In this document: positions 36,949-44,399 of the stretch, in pieces
Numbering within the stretch: position 1 is the first letter of the stretch
Layout of the letters: each line of letters starts with the position of its first letter
Assembly (NCBI GenBank): GCA_035387885.1
Contig: DAOOOW010000007.1
Location: 1-45,418 of the forward strand
Origin: DAOOOW01 sp035387885
Lineage (GTDB): Bacteria; Patescibacteriota; Patescibacteriia; UBA2196
Direction: 5' to 3'
Length of the DNA stretch: 45,418 nt
The notes under the pieces: model-generated
The model's input: only the letters and a program-made list of their open reading frames with translations
What the model was told of the DNA's origin: nothing
Database searches by the model: none
Made by a program: the position numbers and the translations under genes

Positions 36949-37731
36949 TTATTTTATTATTTCTTTAACCACAACTTGGGCTTGTTTAGTGATAATGGTA
37001 TTATGCCCGCAGTTTGGCAAAATTTTTAATTTAACATGCGGAAATTTTTGCCATTTTTTGGCATAAATTGGTGATATAACAATTTCGTGATCACCAATTA
37101 AAACTACGATGGATTGTTTATTGTGCTTTAAAAAACCGGCATAATTAGCCCGAAATGTAGCTTGTAAACCTTGAGCAGTGGCCAAAAGATTGTCTTTGTT
37201 AATAATTTTACTATTAAAAGTAAAGTGATAATCATTACGATCAAGATCATTACTTTTAAAAATAATTTCTGGATGAACGATAAAATCTGCTAAATCATTA
37301 ACTAAAAATTTGGAATTGCAAATTAAATCAATAAAGCGCTCGCCAAAAGGGTGATTAACTGCAAAATATACTATTTTTTTCCAATAACTTTTGGCAAATT
37401 TACCATTAAATAAAGCACCAATTAAAATAACTTTTTTAAGTTTAATATTGTTTCGACGAAGAATTTCTAAAATTATATAACTGCCGAGAGAAAGCCCAAC
37501 GATTATTGGTGGGTTTTTAAAATATTTAGTAATATATTTTTCCACATCCTCGGCCCAAATTTCTAAATTAAGTTGACCAGTAAATTTGCGCTTACCAAAG
37601 CCTATTAGATCAATTGCTTTGGCGTTATATTTGTCTTTGGGTAATAAGTCTATAATATCTTGCCAAATGGTTTTATTTTGACCAGCGCCATGTAAAAATA
37701 TAATATTAACTTTTTCTGGTTTATTTTGCAT
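36949..37731 (-). CDS. Alpha/beta hydrolase
   Basis: 260 residues. The oxyanion-hole segment is FLHGAGQNKTIWQD, the nucleophile elbow VGLSLGSY (Ser), a probable acid lies in LIGDHEIV and the catalytic His is in PNCGHNTII. The fold is the standard alpha/beta hydrolase with a helical cap (about 120-190). The substrate is unknown. TAAAAT ends 6 nt before the ATG, again giving little leader. It is upstream of pduL and likely co-transcribed. Confidence 0.88.
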   Translation of the reverse strand: MQNKPEKVNIIFLHGAGQNKTIWQDIIDLLPKDKYNAKAIDLIGFGKRKFTGQLNLEIWAEDVEKYITKYFKNPPIIVGLSLGSYIILEILRRNNIKLKKVILIGALFNGKFAKSYWKKIVYFAVNHPFGERFIDLICNSKFLVNDLADFIVHPEIIFKSNDLDRNDYHFTFNSKIINKDNLLATAQGLQATFRANYAGFLKHNKQSIVVLIGDHEIVISPIYAKKWQKFPHVKLKILPNCGHNTIITKQAQVVVKEIIK

Positions 37732-37773
37732 GTCTTTATTTTACCTGATTTTTAAAAGCTTGGCTAATTTAAA

Positions 37774-37890
37774 TTAATTATTCTGTAAAAAATTTTTAAT
37801 AAGTTTAACTTTATCTAATCTACCCATTTTCTTATACGCGTCTAATTCATCATTTAGAGTAATGCAAGGCAAAACTAAATCTTTAAACAT
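37774..37890 (-). pseudogene. Separated C-terminal end of the nucleotidyltransferase-like gene
   Basis: 38 residues beginning MFKDLVLPCITLNDELDAYK and ending DKVKLIKNFLQNN. This pattern (LPC.TL..EL.AYKKMGR.DKV) is typical of the C-terminus of small nucleotidyltransferase-fold proteins. It overlaps the upstream stop by one base (TAATG) in another frame, so the original gene was probably split by a frameshift, or the two parts are made as coupled peptides. Confidence 0.5.
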
Positions 37891-38222
37891 TATTTCATTT
37901 TTTTATCTAAACTTTTTATATCACGGCTAACATTATTCACATTGCCCAAGACCTCAATTTCCATATCATTGATTTCATAAAAGCTTCTAAAAGAATTTCT
38001 GCCATCTGTTTCATCAAAATAGATTTTTTTTGTTCTATATTCTTGTAAAATATTATCTATTCTTATAATATCTTCTGAGGTGGTTAATATATCAATATCT
38101 CGTGGTTCTGTTTTTAATCCTTGTAAATATAAATTAATCGAACCAATTAAAGCATAATTGACATCTTGCAATTTTTCGGAAATTTTTTTTAAGATTGAAT
38201 AAAGTTTTAAATTATTTTCCAT
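37890..38222 (-). CDS. Nucleotidyltransferase-fold protein, N-terminal part
   Basis: 110 residues. The core YALIGSINLYLQGLKTEPRD followed by IDILTTSED contains the GS...D.D pattern of the polymerase-beta nucleotidyltransferase superfamily (G-S, then R-D-I-D-I). A later acidic strand (DMEIEVLGN) may give the third carboxylate. Stand-alone proteins of this kind include toxin-antitoxin and tRNA-modifying types; which applies here cannot be told. The C-terminal 38 residues are in the overlapping frame downstream. Confidence 0.65.
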   Translation of the reverse strand: MENNLKLYSILKKISEKLQDVNYALIGSINLYLQGLKTEPRDIDILTTSEDIIRIDNILQEYRTKKIYFDETDGRNSFRSFYEINDMEIEVLGNVNNVSRDIKSLDKKMK

Positions 38223-38227
38223 ATTTT

Positions 38228-38821
38228 CTATTTTTTTTGTCCATTGATATATTCTTTCCTTGCTTGATAAAGTCGCTCTGAAAAACCTCCATGCTCTACA
38301 AAATCTTTTTCTAATGCCCGAATTTGTTGGTCTAAAAGATAATTAGCTTGGTGTATTAGACAAATCATAGTGTTGGCAAAAGATTCTGGATTGTTCAAAT
38401 AGGCTTTATAAGTCTCATGAGACCTATTGGTCGAATAGGCCAACTTGCGCACAGTAAGAGTGTTCACAGAATCTTTTGACCAAAGATTTAGATTGTGTTG
38501 TCTTAAATAATCTTCAAAATCAAGCAGTAATTCTTCCAAACTTGCCCTGGCCACATTGACCAATTTTATCTCTGTTTTTTTGGAAGTGCCGGATGCTTGG
38601 CAGCCTTCGGCAATATTTTGTCTGCCAGAACGTGCAGCTTGAACCATTTGATCTTTCATCCTATTTTCACGCACATACTCTCGACAAAAAACCGCTGTCA
38701 AATCATAAACAATTGTGGCAGTTTGCCAAGACTTGAGTTTGCGATAACCACCGTGAGGTGGAATAAGATTGGTCATATTAATCGAATAGGTCGCATGAGT
38801 CCTATTGGACCTATTTTCCAT
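38228..38821 (-). CDS. Four-helix-bundle suffix domain protein
   Basis: 197 residues. The N-terminus (MENRSNRTHATYSINM) is low-complexity, encoded by a CCTATTGGA/CGACCTATT repeat. The family core follows: PPHGGYRKLKSWQTATIVYD, the bundle helices with RMKDQMVQAARSGRQNIAEG, KTEIKLVNVARASLEELLLD, and the suffix region ending FSERLYQARKEYI. A second copy of the repeat (about 38423-38447) lies in frame and encodes STNRSHETYKAY. It is related to the S23 bundle at 11944 and its function is unknown. The start overlaps the secA stop by 11 nt. Confidence 0.85.
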   Translation of the reverse strand: MENRSNRTHATYSINMTNLIPPHGGYRKLKSWQTATIVYDLTAVFCREYVRENRMKDQMVQAARSGRQNIAEGCQASGTSKKTEIKLVNVARASLEELLLDFEDYLRQHNLNLWSKDSVNTLTVRKLAYSTNRSHETYKAYLNNPESFANTMICLIHQANYLLDQQIRALEKDFVEHGGFSERLYQARKEYINGQKK

Positions 38822-41609
38822 GACACTTTTTAAATTTTAATCCACTCCCACATGGACAAGGATCGTTACGACCAACTTTATTTTTATCAGCCCGTGCTTC
38901 TGAATTTTCATTTGCTATATTGGTGGAAAAATTTTTGTTATTAACTGGTGATGAAATAGTGGTGGTATGATTTGTATTGGGATTATTCAGTGAAACTTTA
39001 AAAATTGAATAAACCACTTGAGCGCGAATATTGTTTAATAATTCTTGAAACATACGTCTAGCTTGATTTTTATATTCCACCAATGGATCTTTTTGTCCAT
39101 AACCAACCAAGCCAATACCAGTTCTCATATGATCCATGGCATCAATGTGTTCCACCCACAAGGTATCAATGGCCCGTAATAAAACAGCACGCTCAATTAA
39201 AGACATTGGTTTTGTGTTTTCGCCAAATTGTTTTTTTAATTTTTCATCAGAATTTATTTTATTTTCTAATTCGGCGTATTGAGCTTCAGCTAAGTTATAA
39301 AAATAATCTGTAATAATTTGTTGATTGTTTTGGTCATTAACTTCAGGAATTTGAAATGCCGTATTTTGAGGCAAAATTGTTTTCATGACTTGAGAAATTT
39401 CCTCTAAATTCCATTCGCTTTGATGAGGACTGTTAGTATGAAATTTAATGACGCGTTCTATTTCTTCTTTAATATACCCCAAAATAATCGCCTTTCCACC
39501 TTCGCTATTTAGCGACCAATTATCGCTACGACGGGTAGGCTTCTGACTTTTTAATTCTATATCATTATTAAACTGGAGTTTATCCGCCGAAGTGTTAATT
39601 TGATTGGATTGAACGGAGGCGGATAAACCTAATATTTCATCTCTCTTTTTATATATTACCTCTCTGTGTTTATTAATAACATCATCATATTCTACTAAAT
39701 GTTTACGAATATCAAAATTATGACCTTCAACTTTCATCTGGGCTTTTTCAATAGAATTAGAAATCATTTTATTTTCAATAGGCATGGCATCTGGTAAGCC
39801 CAAAGTTTGCATTAAAGATTTCATTTTCTCACCACCAAAAACTCTCATCAAATCATCTTCCATAGAAACAAAGAATTGCGTTTCACCACTGTCACCCTGA
39901 CGGCCTGCGCGACCACGAAGTTGATTATCAATACGACGCGACTCATGACGTTCAGTACCTAAGACACAAAGCCCACCAAGAATTTTAACTTTTTCTTGAC
40001 TGGCTTTGTTAACCGGATTACCGCCTAAAATAATATCCACACCACGACCAGCCATGTTAGTAGCAATAGTTACTGCGCCTTCGCGACCAGCTTGAGAAAT
40101 AATTTCTGCTTCCCTCTCATGATTTTTAGCATTTAAAATTTCATGCGGCACACCTTCGCGTTTTAAAAGTTCTGATAAATATTCATTATTTTCAATAGAA
40201 ATTGTACCAACAAGTACTGGTTGCCCTTTTTCATGACGTTTTTTTATTTCTTGCACCAAGCATTGATATTTACCAGACACATTTTTAAAAATAGCATCTG
40301 ATCTATCAACTCTAATCATGGGTTTATTGGTTGGAATAATGACCACATCTAAATTGTAAATCTTAGCAAACTCTTCACCTTCAGTTGAAGCTGTACCTGT
40401 CATACCAGATAATTTCTGATACATGCGAAAATAATTTTGAAAAGTAATAGTGGCCATGGTGACTGATTCTTGTTTAACCAGAACTCCTTCTTTAGCTTCA
40501 ATGGCTTGATGCAAACCATCAGAATATCTACGACCATGCATTAAGCGGCCAGTAAATTCATCAACAATCAAAATCTCCTCATCTTTGATGACATAATCTT
40601 TATCTTTTTTAAATAAGACTTTGGCTTTCAAGGCTTGTTCAATGTGGTGAACTTCGCGCACACCACGCTCGGTATAAATATTTTCTACGCCCATTAATTG
40701 TTCCATTTTTTTAATACCTTCCTCAGTTAAAGTGGCGGCTTTCATTTTTTCATCTATATTATAATCTTCATTTTCTTTTAAATGCCCAACCAAATGGGCA
40801 AACTGACGATATTTTTCTGTGGGCTCGGCATCAGGCGCGGAAATAATCAAAGGTGTTCTAGCTTCATCAATTAAAATAGAATCAACTTCATCCACAATGG
40901 CAAAATGTAATTCTCGTTGCACTTTTTCTTCTGCGCTTTGCACCATATTGTCGCGTAAATAATCAAAACCAAATTCATTATTAGTGCCATAAGTAATATC
41001 TGCGCCGTAAGCATTTTTTCTTTCTACTGGCATTAAATAATCTTCAACAATTTTAAAACTACCCACTGCATCTCTTTTTTTATCTAAATTTTTTTCATCA
41101 GAATAAAGATAGGAGACTTCATGATTCAAACAGCCAACCGATAAACCAAGAAAATGATATATTTGTCCCATCCAAACAGCATCACGACGAGCCAAATAAT
41201 CATTAACAGTAATTACATGAGCACCGTGACCAGTTAGAGCATTTAAATAAACTGCTAAAGTGGCGGCTTGAGTTTTACCTTCACCAGTTCTCATTTCCGC
41301 AATATTACCGTCATTTAAAACTATGCCAGCTAAAAGTTGGACATCATAATGTCTTTGATTTAAGGTTCTTGCACCAGCTTCACGCACCATGGCAAAACAC
41401 TCTGGTAAAATATTTTCCAGCACTTCTTGTTGCTCGGCAAATTCCTTACCAGCCAATTTTTCTTTAAATTCTTGAGTTTTATTTTTAAAATCCAATTCTG
41501 AGTAGTCTTTAACTTTTTCTTCTAAAGAATTTATCTGAGTCACGACTTCTTGGTATTTCTTGATTAATTTTTCGTTAGCATCGCCGAAAATTTTTGAAAG
41601 TATTGACAT
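38811..41609 (-). CDS. secA: Protein translocase ATPase SecA
   Basis: 932 residues. Motor motifs are AEMRTGEGKTQAATLA (Walker A), VDEVDSILIDEARTPLIISA (Walker B region), TNMAGRGVDIILGG and RGRAGRQGDSGETQF. The preprotein cross-linking and helical scaffold domains follow. The C-terminal metal site is GRNDPCPCGSG...KKCHGK, which binds zinc and contacts SecB or ribosomes. It drives export through SecYEG. About 45 residues (from roughly 664) between the scaffold segments are an in-frame insertion encoded by palindromic repeats (39501-39628). Confidence 0.97.
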   Translation of the reverse strand: MSILSKIFGDANEKLIKKYQEVVTQINSLEEKVKDYSELDFKNKTQEFKEKLAGKEFAEQQEVLENILPECFAMVREAGARTLNQRHYDVQLLAGIVLNDGNIAEMRTGEGKTQAATLAVYLNALTGHGAHVITVNDYLARRDAVWMGQIYHFLGLSVGCLNHEVSYLYSDEKNLDKKRDAVGSFKIVEDYLMPVERKNAYGADITYGTNNEFGFDYLRDNMVQSAEEKVQRELHFAIVDEVDSILIDEARTPLIISAPDAEPTEKYRQFAHLVGHLKENEDYNIDEKMKAATLTEEGIKKMEQLMGVENIYTERGVREVHHIEQALKAKVLFKKDKDYVIKDEEILIVDEFTGRLMHGRRYSDGLHQAIEAKEGVLVKQESVTMATITFQNYFRMYQKLSGMTGTASTEGEEFAKIYNLDVVIIPTNKPMIRVDRSDAIFKNVSGKYQCLVQEIKKRHEKGQPVLVGTISIENNEYLSELLKREGVPHEILNAKNHEREAEIISQAGREGAVTIATNMAGRGVDIILGGNPVNKASQEKVKILGGLCVLGTERHESRRIDNQLRGRAGRQGDSGETQFFVSMEDDLMRVFGGEKMKSLMQTLGLPDAMPIENKMISNSIEKAQMKVEGHNFDIRKHLVEYDDVINKHREVIYKKRDEILGLSASVQSNQINTSADKLQFNNDIELKSQKPTRRSDNWSLNSEGGKAIILGYIKEEIERVIKFHTNSPHQSEWNLEEISQVMKTILPQNTAFQIPEVNDQNNQQIITDYFYNLAEAQYAELENKINSDEKLKKQFGENTKPMSLIERAVLLRAIDTLWVEHIDAMDHMRTGIGLVGYGQKDPLVEYKNQARRMFQELLNNIRAQVVYSIFKVSLNNPNTNHTTTISSPVNNKNFSTNIANENSEARADKNKVGRNDPCPCGSGLKFKKCHGK
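39501..39628 (+). repeat. Palindromic repeats inside secA
   Basis: TAGCGA/TCGCTA (39510-39528) and GTTTATCCGCC (39578-39588) with its perfect partner GGCGGATAAAC (39618-39628). The stretch is translated in frame. Confidence 0.85.
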
Positions 41610-41720
41610 AAAATTACGTTTATTGAATTAAGAGTTAATATAAAAATCTTACCAAAAAAAGCTGAAAAAAGCAAGGTTGGGGCTCTTTTTTATTTTTTTA
41701 AATTATGCTAAAGTAAAATT

Positions 41721-43259
41721 ATGTATAAACCTACCATCGGCTTGGAAATTCATGTGGAATTAAAAACCAAAACTAAAATGTTTTGTAATTGTTTAAATGA
41801 AAATGAAAAAATTGGTAGTGATGCTGGTTTAACTCCTAATAAAAATGTTTGCCCAATTTGTTTGGCCCATCCAGGCACAATGCCTATGTCCAACGTTGAA
41901 GCTATAAAATCTGTTATTAAAGCCGGTTTAGCTTTAAATTGCCAAATCGCAGAAAAATCTAAATTTGATCGCAAACAATATTTTTATCCAGATTTACCCA
42001 AAGGTTATCAGATATCACAATACGATGAGCCTCTTAGCCAAAATGGCCACATAGAAATTGCTGGTAAAAAAATTGGCATTACCCGCATACACTTGGAAGA
42101 AGATACTGGTAAACTTTCCCACATTAAAGATGGTACTTTAGTGGATTATAATCGGGCTGGCATTCCTTTAATGGAATTGGTCACAGAACCAGATATTGAA
42201 TCAGGAATTGAAGCCAAAGAATTTTGCCAAGAGCTGCAAGCTATTTTTCGTGAATTAAAAATTGCTGATGCTAACATGGAAAAAGGGCAAATGCGCTGTG
42301 AAGTAAATATTTCTATTTCAAAAACTGAAAAATTTGGCACAAAGGTTGAAGTAAAAAATTTAAATTCTTTTCGCAGTGTGGAACGTGCCATTGACTATGA
42401 AATAAAAAGACAAACAAAAGTTTTGGAATCTGGAGAAAAAATTATTCAAGAAACCAGAGGCTGGAATGAAATAAAACAAGAAACATACTCCCAAAGAATT
42501 AAAGAGGGTTCAGCGGATTACAGATATTTTCCAGAGCCAGATATACCGACCTTGCACTTCGTGCAAGGAATTTCCAAATCCAAATTTCCAATTTCCAAAA
42601 ATAATGAACAAATTTTTATTGATATTGAAAAAATAAAAACAACAATGCCAGAATTGCCTGCCGAAAAAAGAAATCTTTTCCAAACCGAATATGGTTTTAA
42701 TGTGGCTGACAGTAAAATTTTAACTGCTGAACCATTATTGGCAGATTATACCGAAAATATTATTTCGGAAATTAAAATCTGGTTAAAAGATTGTGGCGAA
42801 TTTGAAGGTTCTGAAGCAGATATCTGGCTAAAAAATAAAGAAAAAATTATCAAATTGGTGGCTGGTTGGCTTATTAATAAATTAACTGGAATTTTAATGG
42901 CTAAAAAATTAACTTGGGAAACCAATCCGGTTACTGCTGAAAATTTTGCTGAATTTATCACCATGATTTTTACTCACCAAGTTTCTACCAAAAATAGCGG
43001 CATACTTTTGGAAAGTATGGTAATCACTGGAGGCGACCCATCGCAAATTTTAGAAACAGAAAATTTAAAAAATGATGACAGTTTTGATTTAGAAAAAATT
43101 ATTAATGAAATTATTAATAAAAATCCAGAAACGGTTGCGCAATATAAAAACGGCAAAACTGCTTTATTAAAATTTTTCTTAGGTTTAGTTATGAAAGAAT
43201 CCAAAGGTCAGGCAGACCCAAGCGAGGCAGAAAAAATGTTCATTCAAAAATTGAGTTAG
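41721..43259 (+). CDS. gatB: Aspartyl/glutamyl-tRNA amidotransferase subunit B
   Basis: 512 residues against a usual 475-480. Motifs are TIGLEIHVELKTKTKMFCNC, the zinc-type CLAHPGTMP segment, YFYPDLPKGYQISQYDEPL, HLEEDTGKLSH, DYNRAGIPLMELVTEPD and MRCEVNISI. The C-terminal YqeY-like tail domain ends the protein. With GatA and GatC it converts Glu-tRNA-Gln (or Asp-tRNA-Asn) to Gln-tRNA or Asn-tRNA. An in-frame insertion near residue 276 includes PTLHFVQGISKSKFPISKNN, encoded by a CCTTGCAC hairpin. No Shine-Dalgarno site; TATGCT lies 11 nt before the ATG. Confidence 0.96.
   Translation: MYKPTIGLEIHVELKTKTKMFCNCLNENEKIGSDAGLTPNKNVCPICLAHPGTMPMSNVEAIKSVIKAGLALNCQIAEKSKFDRKQYFYPDLPKGYQISQYDEPLSQNGHIEIAGKKIGITRIHLEEDTGKLSHIKDGTLVDYNRAGIPLMELVTEPDIESGIEAKEFCQELQAIFRELKIADANMEKGQMRCEVNISISKTEKFGTKVEVKNLNSFRSVERAIDYEIKRQTKVLESGEKIIQETRGWNEIKQETYSQRIKEGSADYRYFPEPDIPTLHFVQGISKSKFPISKNNEQIFIDIEKIKTTMPELPAEKRNLFQTEYGFNVADSKILTAEPLLADYTENIISEIKIWLKDCGEFEGSEADIWLKNKEKIIKLVAGWLINKLTGILMAKKLTWETNPVTAENFAEFITMIFTHQVSTKNSGILLESMVITGGDPSQILETENLKNDDSFDLEKIINEIINKNPETVAQYKNGKTALLKFFLGLVMKESKGQADPSEAEKMFIQKLS
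42550..42568 (+). repeat. CCTTGCAC-TTC-GTGCAAGG hairpin inside gatB
   Basis: A perfect 8-bp stem with a 3-nt loop, translated in frame as part of an insertion in GatB. Confidence 0.85.
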
Positions 43260-43277
43260 AACACACATAATAAAAAG

Positions 43278-43306
43278 AACCCAGAGGAGCTACCTCTGGG
43301 TTTTGG
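43278..43306. terminator. Terminator shared by gatB and the secreted-protein gene
   Basis: AACCCAGAGG, 5-nt loop, CCTCTGGGTT with T-rich sequence on the plus side and a TTTTTATTA run on the minus side, so it can end both convergent transcripts. Confidence 0.85.
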
Positions 43307-43326
43307 TTTTGTAAAACAATCTCACT

Positions 43327-44325
43327 TCACTTCAGAAGCGTTAGGCGCAAAGTATGCACCGTGCTTCCGCCGCTTACGATACAACAAATATACTGACCGC
43401 TGGGGACGTTGTTTGCGTTCCAGCGGAATGTGTGATTGCCAGCGTTCAATTGGCCACGATGCAAAATAATAACTTCCCGACCGAGCATATCGATAATTTT
43501 TACTTCAACATTGCCGGCTGATTCCGAAGTGTAATTAATGGTTGTCACCGGATTGAACGGATTGGGATAGGCTGAAAGAGATCGAGGTGACGTTTGAACT
43601 TGGAATCGAGCCATGAAAGGCTCGTAGGGCAAATGATCTTCCCACACCCGGAGCAAAAATTTGCATCCGGCATCAGAATCGATCATTTGATAGCTCAAAT
43701 TAACGTAGCCATCTGACAGGACATTAATAGTGCCCTCGGCGGCTAGAGTGGTCGCCGATTTTTCGGTTCGCAACAGATGCCACTGGCAATCACCGACAAG
43801 ACCGAAGATACGTACACCGACATCGTTGCCAACAAATAATTTGTTAGCCTGTTGCGACACTAGGACATCGGTATCGTGTTGAAATTGTACGACATCAATT
43901 TTCTTATTTTCATTTGATAATGTTTTTAGCAATCTCATGGGCTTGACCTGAAAACGGTCCTTCAGTCCATTGACCACCACTTGAAAATGATACCCGGCAT
44001 CATTTTCTTCGGTCAATTCATAACCAAAATTAATATTAAAATAATTACCAGGCACAACTACAGTGCCAGAGGCAACCACCGCGCCGTCTCTGTAAATCTC
44101 CCAGACGTGCGTACCCGGCATGCCGATAACTTGAGCACCGACGTAATTGCCAACGGTAAAATTATTTCCATCACCCCGACGCATATCGCTCCAAAAATAA
44201 CCTCCCCTGGTTTCATCCCAATAATATTGTAGCGCCCAGACCTTTTGCTGGCCTGCAAACGCCACGGTTGCCATGATCAACATGACCAACGCAACCATCA
44301 AAAAAATCTGTAATTTCTGTCGCAT
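43327..44325 (-). CDS. Secreted protein with a T9SS-like C-terminal sorting domain
   Basis: 332 residues. The signal peptide (MRQKLQIFLMVALVMLIMAT...AFA) is cleaved before GQQKVW. Two beta-rich regions follow (about 25-125 and 140-245), then a linker and a C-terminal domain. That domain carries SLSAYPNPFNPVTTINY, VEVKIIDMLGREV, LNAGNHTFRWNANNVPSGQY and a final beta strand. This is the type A sorting domain of the Bacteroidota/FCB type IX secretion system. The gene is much GC-richer than its neighbours and has AGGAGG before the ATG and its own terminator, so recent transfer is likely. No T9SS gene is visible here. Confidence 0.85.
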   Translation of the reverse strand: MRQKLQIFLMVALVMLIMATVAFAGQQKVWALQYYWDETRGGYFWSDMRRGDGNNFTVGNYVGAQVIGMPGTHVWEIYRDGAVVASGTVVVPGNYFNINFGYELTEENDAGYHFQVVVNGLKDRFQVKPMRLLKTLSNENKKIDVVQFQHDTDVLVSQQANKLFVGNDVGVRIFGLVGDCQWHLLRTEKSATTLAAEGTINVLSDGYVNLSYQMIDSDAGCKFLLRVWEDHLPYEPFMARFQVQTSPRSLSAYPNPFNPVTTINYTSESAGNVEVKIIDMLGREVIILHRGQLNAGNHTFRWNANNVPSGQYICCIVSGGSTVHTLRLTLLK

Positions 44326-44393
44326 AAAGCCTCCTGGTGTTAATTTTACAACCTCTGTGATTTGTTTTTAGCCTATCATAATTAAGCAAATAT

Positions 44394-44399
44394 TGTCAA
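44394..44399 (-). promoter_or_regulatory. Possible -35 of the T9SS-tail gene
   Basis: A perfect TTGACA on the minus strand (44399-44394). The -10 is unclear: TAGGCT lies 18 bp downstream. It overlaps the 3' end of miaA. Confidence 0.35.
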
